From Tenebrio molitor (lineage: Eukaryota; Arthropoda; Insecta; Coleoptera; Tenebrionidae): 64,000 nucleotides of DNA. Under the pieces are notes generated by a model that saw nothing but the letters and a program-made list of their open reading frames with translations, made no database searches and was not told the origin of the DNA. The stretch lies in assembly GCF_963966145.1 (NCBI RefSeq), contig NC_091051.1, forward strand, positions 4,712,001 through 4,776,000, given 5' to 3'. The translations under genes and the position numbers were made by a program. Shown in pieces: positions 49,820-59,521 of the stretch. How positions within the stretch are numbered: position 1 is the first letter of the stretch; every line of letters starts with the position of its first letter.

Positions 49820-51720
49820 GATGAGTATTTTTGTGATACAAAAATAGTTGTCAAGTCTCGGATGTACTTTAGTTGTCATATCCATGATCGATACAATAAA
49901 AAGTGCAAGGAACTACGTGCATAACTGCATAAGTAATGTTGTGATATCAGTGTTAATTTCGATACTCATGTGCCAGACTAGACTGTGTGTTTGTTTTATT
50001 GATGAAAATCGTCTCGTTCATTATTCATTGTTATAATTTTTAGCGTATTTATATAGTTACATTGTTTTATACTTTAATGAGGATAGATTATTTTTTATCA
50101 TCTCATCCCTAGACATAGCTGATGCTGTAAATTATGAAATTTTAACATGAGCGCCCGTTACTTTTGTAAAAAGCATTTCAGATAGGTCGTTTTTAATGTA
50201 CTTGGAATTACGTTTTGTATAAATATATGTCGGAAATGTGCAACGTATGTATGCCCCCATATATTTATTCCACCCCGTTCAAGGAAAAGCACTAAATCCA
50301 CTGTCGGTGTCTTCGTCTACAACAACAAATCGTCTTGAGTGCAGTATTAATTTCGATTCTTTTTTTTTCACTTCTCCATGTATTTTATAATAAAAATCAA
50401 TTTAGTATGTTTTAAAATGATAGTTTTATTTTTATATATAATTGAGTTGATGATGGTTCATGTATATTATTAAAAAAATTTATAGAGTAGAAGATATGTG
50501 TTTATATATACTTGAATCAAAGTATTACTTAAGTAGATTTGCAGTTACCTACAGTAACTATATTGAGAGATGTACATTTGAACAAACTTTAGTAGATCTA
50601 AGTCCTTAAGCCCAGTTCATCCCTCCATGTGTTCCATTACTCATTATTTATTGTCACTACGATATTATTTCCCCACTTTCTCATCGACTTATCAATAAAA
50701 AATAGATAAACAGGGTGGTCCAAAAATTAGACAGTACGTAGATGTTTATATAATGTTATGTATGTTTCATAAGTACAAATCGGCCCTGGACCAGCATCAC
50801 TTGAGTTGTTGCTTTCACACACCATCGGCTTTGTTGTTCGTTCGATTGTTTCACGACACCAGCCTTTGATGTCATCCATTCGGTGTGTATTTAAACAACG
50901 ATACTCATGTTCTTTACGTTAATTTCTATCAATGTCATTGTAGAAAAATTTACCATAATGTATGTTTATATAAACTTAAAAATACCGTTCATAGTGAGAT
51001 GGTGTATGGAAAGAGAGGACTATTGTAAACAGATAAACTAGTCTCGGATTGAATATATTTACTCTGAACTCATGGCGTTAAGACTTTAATCACAATTTGT
51101 CTATATTTTAATGAATGTAAATATCATTGTATTAGATTTATCAAATTGTAATTTTGTTTTTATAATACTTGTTCAATATAATTTTGTTTAAATTATACAA
51201 ATAGAGTAAAATGATTTTAACACGACGTTTCTTTCAACACCCAAAAAAAGATCCTAACCTAAAAAAATTCACCAAGTCCCAAATTTAAAAGGTTACAAAA
51301 AAACAACAAGTACATATTACACAAACGATAGTTTTTTGACAAAAATCTTACTTCAGTTGAGTTCTTTCAAAGAAAACAATGTTTTTAGAAATCTGACACA
51401 ACTAATGAACTGTTCTGACGAGGTGATGACATCTACAGAACTCGTTTTAATTTTTTGGTAAAAATTCTGCAATGAAACATTCTGTTCGATCGCATTTTCT
51501 CCCGAATGTCATGTGAATAAAACCAGTCACGTGATTTTCTTTAGCAACAAAGTAACTTTTACTTTACGATGATTGACCCCACTGCTCGCCGTTCCGTAGC
51601 CTTGCGAAGTCGTTTACCGTTACTTTGACAGAAATCGTAATTGGCGGTCGAGTTATCGGCCGAGGCGCCACCGTCGCCCCCGTTCGCCATATTGTTTGCT
51701 GCGGGTCCGCGTCCTCAAAG
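49820..51720 (+). other. UBL3 3' UTR and CPSF6 upstream region
   Basis: AT-rich sequence after the UBL3 stop with several AATAAA words: 49895, 50389 and one near 50692. More than one end site is therefore possible. A CAGGGTGGTCC word lies at about 50711. From about 51540 the composition shifts towards GC ahead of the CPSF6 start codon, which marks the probable CPSF6 promoter and leader. No gene is seen between. Confidence 0.6.
50389..50394 (+). promoter_or_regulatory. Candidate poly(A) signal of UBL3
   Basis: AATAAA 570 bases after the stop, in TTTATAATAAAAATC. A nearer AATAAA at 49895 is an alternative; which is used cannot be decided from sequence alone. Confidence 0.4.
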
Positions 51721-54388
51721 ATGGCGGACAACGACATCGATTTATATGCGGACGACATTGATCAAGATTTTGCCCAGGTGAGTGATTTTGTGACATAATT
51801 CGAGTACTGGGGAGGCCGCGTGCCCCCACGGGGTCGATTCGGGTTGCGACTTGGGGGAGTCGGGCGCCGTCGATCGGTCACTATAGTGGGGAGCGATTGT
51901 TGTTGCCGGTACTTTGTTGCGTGATTGTCGACAAGAGCAGGTGTGAATGAATGTTTTGGTGGTAGGACGACTTCGGTGGCGAAAACGTGGATCTGTACGA
52001 CGATGTGATCGCCGCCCCGGCAGCCACGAATAGTACAGAGACGACCGAGACAAACCACCAGCCAGCGACGACGGCCAGCACCGAAGAGACCAATGGGAAC
52101 ACGTACTCCACGCAAGGCAATAATATTACCCCCAATGTGGGGCGCCGCCACCAACTTTACGTCGGAAATCTAACTTGGGTATGTCCGAATCGCGTTCGAG
52201 GGGGCCCCCAGACTAACAGTTTGTTTCAGTGGACTACAGATCAAGATATTGCCAATGCGGTGCACGACATCGGCGTGAATGACTTCCACGAGGTGAAGTT
52301 TTTTGAGCACCGCGCCAATGGACAGTCCAAAGGCTTTTGCGTCATCTCGTTGGGCTCTGAAGCCAGCATGAGACTGTGCATGGACCACCTTCCCAAGAAG
52401 GAGATCAACGGTCAAAACCCCGTGGTTACCCTCCCTACCAAACAAGCCCTCAGTAATTTCGAAAGTCAGTCCAAAACCCGCCCTTCCCCCACAAATAATT
52501 CCAATAATCGCAACCAACATCCTAGCCACGCTAACAATTCCATTCCCCCAGGTCCTCACCAGAATTACGGCGGTCGCATGCCAATGAATAACCAGATGAG
52601 GGGGCCCATGCCCCCCGGCATGCCGGGCCCGGGAGTGCCCCGCATGCAAGGACCTCCAGGCTACAACGGCCCCCCGCAGATGAATCAAGGACAACCGCCG
52701 CGGTTTCAAGGCCAGCCGCAATGGAATGGGCCGAGACCCAACGGTCCGGGTCCGAATATGGGTCCCATGAGACCCGGACCGCCTCCGCAGGGTCCGCCGA
52801 GACCCCCAATGGTAAAATACTGACTGGCGGTGATCCACAAGTCGATTATTAGTACGGTCAGTTCCAGGGTCCCCCTCAAGGTCAGATGCCTCCTAGGGGG
52901 ATGCCCAATCAAGGTCCGCCTCCCGGGCCGATGCGCCCCGATTGGAGCCGGCCGCCGATGCAGCAGGGCTTCCCGCAAGGTCCCCCTCACATGCAAGGCC
53001 CCAACATGGGCCCGCGGGGTCCACCTCCGATGGGGGGCCCGCCGCCGCAGGGTCCGCCTCAAGGGCCTCCGGCGCCGCACGTCAATCCTGCATTTTTCCA
53101 ACAAGGGGGACCTCCCCCGCAGATGCAGCACCCCATGCCGGGTCCCATGCCTCCACAAGGACCGCCTCAGGGGCCGCCGCACGGACCTCCCCACGGCCCG
53201 CCCATGGGGCCTAACAGCGTGCCCCCACACGGGCCTCCGCACGGCTACGGTCCGCCCACAAGCATGCCGCAGCCCCCGTACGGCGGGCCGCCTCCGGATC
53301 ATCGAACCGACATGCCACCCCTCAGCGAACAAGAGTTTGAAGATATCATGTCGAGAAATAGGACCGTTTCGTCGTCGGCTATCGCCCGGGCGGTCTCCGA
53401 CGCCGCCGCCGGGGAGTACGCCAGCGCCATTGAAACACTCGTCACGGCGATCTCTCTAATCAAACAGTCTAAAGTGGCGAACGACGACCGTTGTAAAATT
53501 TTAATCAGTTCGTTGCAGGACACTCTTAGAGGGGTGGAAGATAAGAGTTATAGTTCTGGACGGAGGGATAGGTCCAGGTCGAGGGAGAGGGCGCACAGGA
53601 GAGGACGCAGGGAGAGGTCCTCGTCGCGGTACCGCGAGAGGAGTCGCGAACGGGACAGAGACAGGGATAGGGACCGCGACCGGGACAGATACTATGCAGA
53701 CAGTTACAGGGAACGGGAACGCGAACGGGACAGGTCCAGGAGCAGAGGGGACCGCGAACGGGAACGGGAGTACAGAGACAGAGAAGCAGACGATGCGTAA
53801 GTGTACACCTGTAGCTTTTTTCTTGATTGGTAACGTTGCCCAGCAACGAACCCGTCATTCATTGACGTCACATCAGTTGACGCAAGTATGAAGTGATTTA
53901 TTCGAAATTTGTCGTTTCAAAAATACCACTGAACATTTTTATATCAAATAACGTTACGTAAGTTACGACACAGTTAAAATTTCAAAGTGTTGTTGCATGT
54001 GATGATAATAAAGACATGTTTCGATCTCTTTCTCTCGTTGAGCTCTTTATCTTTTGCACCAGTTTAAAAAAAAAGTAATCCAGAGCGAGCGGAGTTCTTT
54101 TGGCGATTGTTGTTTGGACGCCATCTGTTGGTGCAGTGCGAAAAGCGCGATTTGCGCGGGTGCATCGCCCAGCTGGCGATTTGATTACGTTTTCCTTTTC
54201 TATCCAGGTCCCGCGTGTCCAGATCCAGGAACAAGTCACCACCGGACGCCGTGGATCCGTCGGGGGAACCCACGTCGAAGTCACGTTATTACGAAGACAG
54301 ATACCGCGAGCGAGATTCAGGACGACGTGAGAGTGAACGTGAACGTGAAAGAGATCGCAGAGATGAATCTCACAGATCTCGACATTGA
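51721..54388 (+). CDS. CPSF6: Cleavage/polyadenylation specificity factor subunit 6
   Basis: Five coding exons: 51721-51777, 51966-52178, 52230-52811, 52853-53796 and 54208-54388. All phases agree; the product is 658 residues (human CPSF6 551 or 588). It begins MADNDIDLYADDIDQDFAQ and has a second acidic IDLYDDVI-like motif (NVDLYDDVIAAP). The single RRM spans about residues 80-155, with RNP2 LYVGNLTW, the family mark WWTTD.D, and RNP1 KGFCVISL after RANGQS. A long Pro/Gly/Gln-rich middle (GPPQGPP repeats) follows, then a C-terminal Arg-Ser/Arg-Glu/Arg-Asp domain. CPSF6 pairs with CPSF5 (Nudt21) in cleavage factor Im, which binds UGUA in nuclear pre-mRNA and sets poly(A) site choice; the RS-like tail contacts Fip1 and the import receptor transportin-3. 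Intron 3 is only 41 nt. The last exon is missed if one reads on to the in-frame TAA at 53798-53800. Confidence 0.97.
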
Positions 54389-55572
54389 AGTTTTTTTAGT
54401 CCTCATAATATGTTGTACACCGCATACATGTCATTCATGTATTTAAAATATTATACTACTATTATAGTGTTAGGTCATAATGGTAAAAAAATCTTGAATT
54501 TCATTATTGTAATTGAAATGTTCATTATGTTTGTAATAAGTAACTGCTGTGCTGGAGAAGATTGAAGAAAGAAGCTTAACCGAGGAAGATTGTATGTTTT
54601 AGATAAAAAATATGGTTTAGACTGAGAATGGATTTTTATTTTTCTCTTTTTTATTGATTAACCAGTGATCGACCTGCTTTTTTCCATTATGTAATTTGTA
54701 CAAAATGTAGTCGCTCCTAAACTGTTTTTTATTTTATTTTAAACCTCTTGTAAATTTCTTATTGTACACATCTGTTTTAATTTTATTTTGTTTTTTAGTT
54801 CAATGTATTTAACAAGGCTGTGATAACATGTCAATTAGTTGAAATTAGACGTTACGAGACTGTGATTTCAACATTTTTACCATTCAAGCTCAGACATTTG
54901 GCTTGAATGGTAAAAAGCGACGATTTTTTTTCAATCATTTCACATAAACGCAAGTAGCTTTAAGGGTTGTGAATGTTTTCAAAGATCTTTTGTATTTTTA
55001 TAAATGATAGGCTTAGATAAATCAGCTTCACTCGAATTATTTCTTTAGAAGTTGATTTATTCAATCCCTGCAAATTGCAGTTCCAAAAAAGAACACCACT
55101 CGAATTGTATACAGCTTTACAGTATTTATTTTATATTTTTATTATTTTTGGAATTGTTCTCTTTTATGTAATTTGACGAAAACACAACTTTTTATTTTCC
55201 ACATCATTTTCATTTGTAAAATTAGGTGGTAGGCAAAAATTCAGTTGCTTTCCGAAACCTGAAAAAATTTCGCAAGCAATCATGGGAATTTCGTTCACCA
55301 TTCCCTCAACAAAGTACAAACGAATCATGTCAAGTGTAATTTTTTTATGCAATATAAACCATTCAACAAACCACAATGGTCTTGTTTGACAAAATGCGGA
55401 GTACTGTCCTGTAATTTAAGTTTCTCGGTTCCACACCAGGCGGCGCTGTTTTTGACGTCTGTCAAAATTCTCAATCCATTTGTTGACTTGTAGAAACCGT
55501 AAATTGCAAATCACGCCGAACTTAAAAATTTCAACAATAACGTAAACGCAACAGCGAGACTAGTTATTCAAG
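54389..55572. other. CPSF6 3' flank and PSMA3 upstream region
   Basis: AT-rich, no gene seen. It contains the perfect hairpin listed at 54874-54916. No canonical AATAAA close to the CPSF6 stop was spotted. The last 150 bases before 55573 are the likely PSMA3 promoter and leader. Confidence 0.6.
54874..54916. repeat. Perfect 16-bp hairpin
   Basis: TTTTTACCATTCAAGC (54874-54889) is followed, after an 11-base loop, by its exact reverse complement GCTTGAATGGTAAAAA (54901-54916). The arms extend only imperfectly beyond this. It lies about 490 bases after the CPSF6 stop. It could be a structured element in the CPSF6 3' UTR or a tiny remnant of a palindromic transposon; the stem is short for a microRNA precursor. 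Confidence 0.85.
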
Positions 55573-56540
55573 ATGAGTTCAATAGGAACAGGCGTGAGTA
55601 TCAATTTTAGGAAATCGGAACAAAAGTAGCCTTGCATAACCTCAAATTTTAGTACGATCTTTCCGCTTCGCAATTCTCGCCGGACGGGCGCGTTTTCCAA
55701 GTGGAATACGCGATGAAAGCCGTGGAAAACAGCGGTACAGTAATAGGACTGCGCGGAAAAGACGGCGTTGTCCTGGCGGCCGAGAAACTGGTAATGTCCA
55801 AATTGCATGAAGCCGGCACGAACAAGAGAATTTTCAACATCGACAAGCACGTCGGAATGGTAAATTTAACGTTTTCGGTGGATTTCTTGATTGACGTTTC
55901 TCGTTAGGCTTTTTCCGGTCTGATCGCCGACGCCAGACAAATCGTCGACATCGCACGACGCGAAGCTGCAAATTACAGATCACAATACGGCGTCAGTATC
56001 CCATTAAATTACTTAAACGATCGCGTCAGCATGTACATGCACGCGTACACCCTGTACAGCGCGGTGCGACCCTACGGGTGCAGCGTCATCCTAGCGAGTT
56101 GCGGCGAAGAAGGTCCCGCGATGTACACAATAGATCCATCCGGTGTCAGTTACGTAAGTTGCGCCACAGTTGTGGGTTTGTTTTGACTGAATTGCGTCGC
56201 AGGGGTACCACGGATGCGCTATCGGTAAAGCGAAACAGTCGGCAAAGACTGAGATAGAAAAACTGAAGCTGACTGGGATGACTTGTAGGGAACTTGTCAA
56301 AGAAGCTGCCAAGATGTAAGATTTTTTTTTTGGTGAAAAAAAATATTAATGTGATGTTTTAGTATCTATCTGGTGCATGACGAGTTAAAAGATAAGAATT
56401 TCGAGCTGGAGCTGTCGTGGATTTGCGAGGAGAGCCGCGGAAGACATGAGAAAGTGCCAGATAGTGTGTTTCTGGAGGCGGAGAAGGCGGCCAAACAAGC
56501 CATGGAAGCCGATTCAGACTCAGACACTGAAGACATGTAA
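55573..56540 (+). CDS. PSMA3: Proteasome subunit alpha type-3 (alpha 7)
   Basis: Five coding exons: 55573-55593, 55653-55859, 55908-56153, 56203-56315 and 56363-56540. The product is 254 residues (human 255). The N-terminal proteasome alpha signature reads YDLSASQFSPDGRVFQVEYA at residues 8-27, and ends with the acidic tail DSDSDTEDM typical of this subunit. Other family stretches are GVVLAAEKLVMSKL, GLIADARQIV, RPYGCSVILAS and IYLVHDELKDK with ELSW. As an alpha subunit it lacks the catalytic threonine and forms part of the outer gate ring of the 20S core. Three introns are 47-49 nt and the first is 59 nt. It lies between CPSF6 and the ENTPD gene on the same strand, each with its own spacing, so there is no sign of co-transcription. 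Confidence 0.98.
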
Positions 56541-57069
56541 CAGAGTTAAATCGCTTCGGTTTTTTGTATTTTTATTTTTAAGTAATAAAATAATAACGAT
56601 AGGTTTGTGTTTTGATAAAATGAATGACATGATTGACATGACTGGGGGAAAATGACGTCATTAAGATGGAGGCCGGGCGCGCCATTACGCATTTTGAAAA
56701 ATTGGCTATTTTGGTTTTACTTTTACATAAAGGTAAATCACACAAAGACAACAAACACGATAAGGAATCCACATGACACTACAGACAAGAACACAAAGTT
56801 ACGTAAACGCGATGAACAAGTCGTTATCTAAGCGAATGAATTGTATAAATTTGTAGATAAAGCGAAGGCCAGCAGTGATAAAGCAACTTCATCGTATTTA
56901 ATTATGTGATTTGATCAATTTATTTAGTCATTTTGTACAAGTCAAAGTGCGCAGACACGGCCGTCGGGAACGTCCTCGCACAATTTCATGGTAATCAATA
57001 AGGCATTTTAGTAAAGTTTTCGCCGGCCTAGAAATTTATTATTTCCCCCACAAAAAGCTCGTTTAAAAC
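56541..57069. other. PSMA3 3' UTR and ENTPD upstream region
   Basis: AATAAA at 56584-56589, 44 bases after the PSMA3 stop, is the probable poly(A) signal. The remainder up to 57069 has no gene and should hold the promoter and leader of the ENTPD gene. Confidence 0.6.
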
Positions 57070-59209
57070 ATGACTAACAACGAACTGCGTAGACGAAAGG
57101 TAAGACCTCAAACCTGTGCTATTAATAACTGATTTGGGCAAGTGTCGTGCAGTAAAAATAAACCCAAACATAAAGTCTCCCTCCCGGTCCAGTAATTTAA
57201 TGAAAATTCATAATTCAGACCCAATCCCGTGCCTAATGCATCGAAACGACCCCAAAACCACACATGACTGTCCAGAAAGTGGGTTTATCGCAAATCAAAA
57301 ACATAACCTCACTTGTGACTTTTCATGGTAATCTCGATTTTCAGCATAGAGACCAAAATGGGCGCCCCGCGCCGAACAAGAAACGCAAAGAAATCAAGCC
57401 CTCAACCATCCATCGGTCATTTTTTTGTCTCATCATCAGCGGAACCATATTGACAATGTTTATCTGTAAGTAGTAAAAATCCACTTGAACGCAAACTCAT
57501 CGCGTTTTAGTGCTTTATATCGATAACATTCCGTGGCATCTGGGCCACAAAGCCGTCGACAACATCGCCAAAAAGCTGGGCTACCACAAACCAGTACATG
57601 CAGTTGTGATAGATGCCGGAAGCACAGGATCGCGGGTCCTTGCATTCACTTTCCACGAATCCTACATTGGTAGGTTTGAAAGTCGGTTTCGCGGAATTCT
57701 AATCGTGTGTTTTAGGGGGCCATTTAGTATTAGATAAGGAGCTTTTTAAGTACACTAAACCGGGATTATCGTCGTTTGCTGATAACCCAGAAAAGGTAGT
57801 CGCGTCAGGGTGGAAATGTTTTGTACAATTGGTCGTTTCAGGGCGTCCAAACTATTGCAAATCTTTTGGAAGAGGCCAAGAACGAAATTCCGAAAGATTA
57901 CTGGAACAAGACTCCCTTGATTCTCAAGGCCACAGCTGGGTTGAGACTCTTGCCACAAGAACAGGCTAAGAATTTGCTCAATTCAGTGAGGGCGTTGTTC
58001 AAAAGGACGCCATTTTTGACCAATGAAGAGAGTGTTGAGATCATGGACGGGACAGACGAGGGAATTTTCTCCTGGTTCACCGTCAATTTCCTTTTAGGTC
58101 TGACAAGTGACATTTAACCTAACCTAACATTTTTATTACTCCACTGTGTTAACAACCAAATCTACTCAGCAACAAACCTTACTCACCTCTCTAATTGTAC
58201 CAATTTTCCTAATACTTGACTCATTTATTTATTTATTTGCGGGCTAAGACCTAAAGCAGACTAACCGCTTGTGGCGCCACCTACCACTTCACTCAATACT
58301 AGTCAGCTCCTTCCTTTTTACCTCCTGATGTTGTCCTAGTTGTGACGATTTTCTTTGCAGAGTGTATCCATGGCAACCCGGCGAAGACAGTGGCAGCTTT
58401 AGACCTTGGCGGCGGCTCTACTCAGGTGACCTTTTCCGCCCTGACTCCGGCCAGCCTTTCGCAAAAACAGTACATCCATCAAGCCGTCGCCCCCAACGGT
58501 TTCATTCCAGTCTACACCCACAGCTACCTAGGTTTGGGTTTGATGGCAGCTCGCAAAGAAGTCGTCACGTTAAACCAACCGAATCAGGTGAACGTGACGT
58601 CAGATTGCATCAATCATATCATTCAAAGCCGAAAGTTTCATTTCGGGGGCACCGACTATTACGTGAACGGGCCTAAAGAGAATTACCCGATCAGCAAGTC
58701 CAAGGACACGACGTACACGGTCGGACAAGAGACTCCGGTTGTTGATTTCAAAAAATGTTCAAAAATCGTTACTGATTATGTGATCGGGAAGGCCAAGCCG
58801 CCGGAAGAGTTGCCCACGAAGGTCATCTTCGCCTTCAGTTATTATTTTGACAGAGCCACCGAAGTCGGACTGATCGAGGAAAGTGCAGGGGGGAGCATCG
58901 ACGTGGACGCTTTCAAGACAGCCGCCGAAAAATGTTGGTAGGTCAAGTGTGGAAACGTCTCTTGATCGGTTTTGTTCCAGCTTGCGCCGAACCCAACGCT
59001 GACCAACCTTTTATGTGCCTTGACCTTACTTTCATCTGGGTTCTGCTCGAGAAAGGATTCGGCTTGAGGGGCGACACGAAAATATTTGTAAGTCAGCGCA
59101 GTTGTCTCACGCTCGAGTAGAACTCTTTTTGTTTCAGTTATACAAAAAAATTGACGGACACGAGATCAGTTGGGCACTAGGTGCAGCTTACAACCTGCTG
59201 AGAGGTTGA
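57070..59209 (+). CDS. Ectonucleoside triphosphate diphosphohydrolase 5/6-like
   Basis: Eight coding exons: 57070-57099, 57345-57465, 57511-57669, 57716-57795, 57842-58097, 58361-58933, 58981-59087 and 59138-59209, giving 465 residues. All five apyrase-conserved regions are present: VVIDAGSTGSR, LKATAGLRLL, GTDEGIFSWFTVNFL, ALDLGGGSTQVTF and SWALGAAYNLL. A single hydrophobic stretch near residues 26-41 (SFFCLIISGTILTMFI) after a basic N-terminus fits a type II membrane or cleavable anchor, as in human ENTPD5 and ENTPD6. There is no second membrane span at the C-terminus, which separates it from CD39-type members. These enzymes hydrolyse nucleoside diphosphates (UDP, GDP) in the ER/Golgi lumen or outside the cell and so support glycosylation. 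The exon 6 donor (AAAT|GTTGGT) is weak; it is chosen because the only better GT nearby breaks the frame. Confidence 0.95.
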
Positions 59210-59380
59210 TTTTTATTTAATTTTTGAAAATGTTGAAGCACACGTGTTTATTTGATTGCTCCACAAATTGACTGTGCCTTAATGTAAATATTTCAAGTAT
59301 TTAGTTGTTAGGCTGTGCAAAAATTCTTTGGACTTTTATCCATTACCGATTTTAAAAGACGTTTGTAATTTTTTCGTACC

Positions 59381-59386
59381 AATAAA
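59381..59386 (+). promoter_or_regulatory. Poly(A) signal of the ENTPD gene
   Basis: AATAAA 172 bases after the ENTPD stop, in ACCAATAAAAGTC. It faces the UFSP2 signal at 59465 on the other strand. Confidence 0.65.
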
Positions 59387-59464
59387 AGTCACCTTTTTGT
59401 TTAATTGCAATGGTTGGCCACCAGGTGGCGCTTAACACAACTGTCACACGTCATATAAATGGAT

Positions 59465-59470
59465 TTTATT
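59465..59470 (-). promoter_or_regulatory. Poly(A) signal of UFSP2
   Basis: On the minus strand this reads AATAAA, about 52 bases after the UFSP2 stop. With the opposing signal at 59381 the two transcripts should end within about 100 bases of each other. Confidence 0.6.
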
Positions 59471-59521
59471 ATCAATATAGCCGAATACCTTAAAAAATAA
59501 CAATAATAGAGTTTTTAACAA

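Noticed and set aside
52170..53332. Long minus-strand frames (208 and 222 aa) opposite CPSF6
   Set aside because: They mirror the Pro/Gly-rich coding strand and are His/Arg-rich without domains; the plus strand encodes CPSF6.
52830..53459. 209-aa plus-strand frame overlapping CPSF6 exon 4
   Set aside because: It is another frame of the same repetitive codons, with no family resemblance, while the in-phase frame is conserved.
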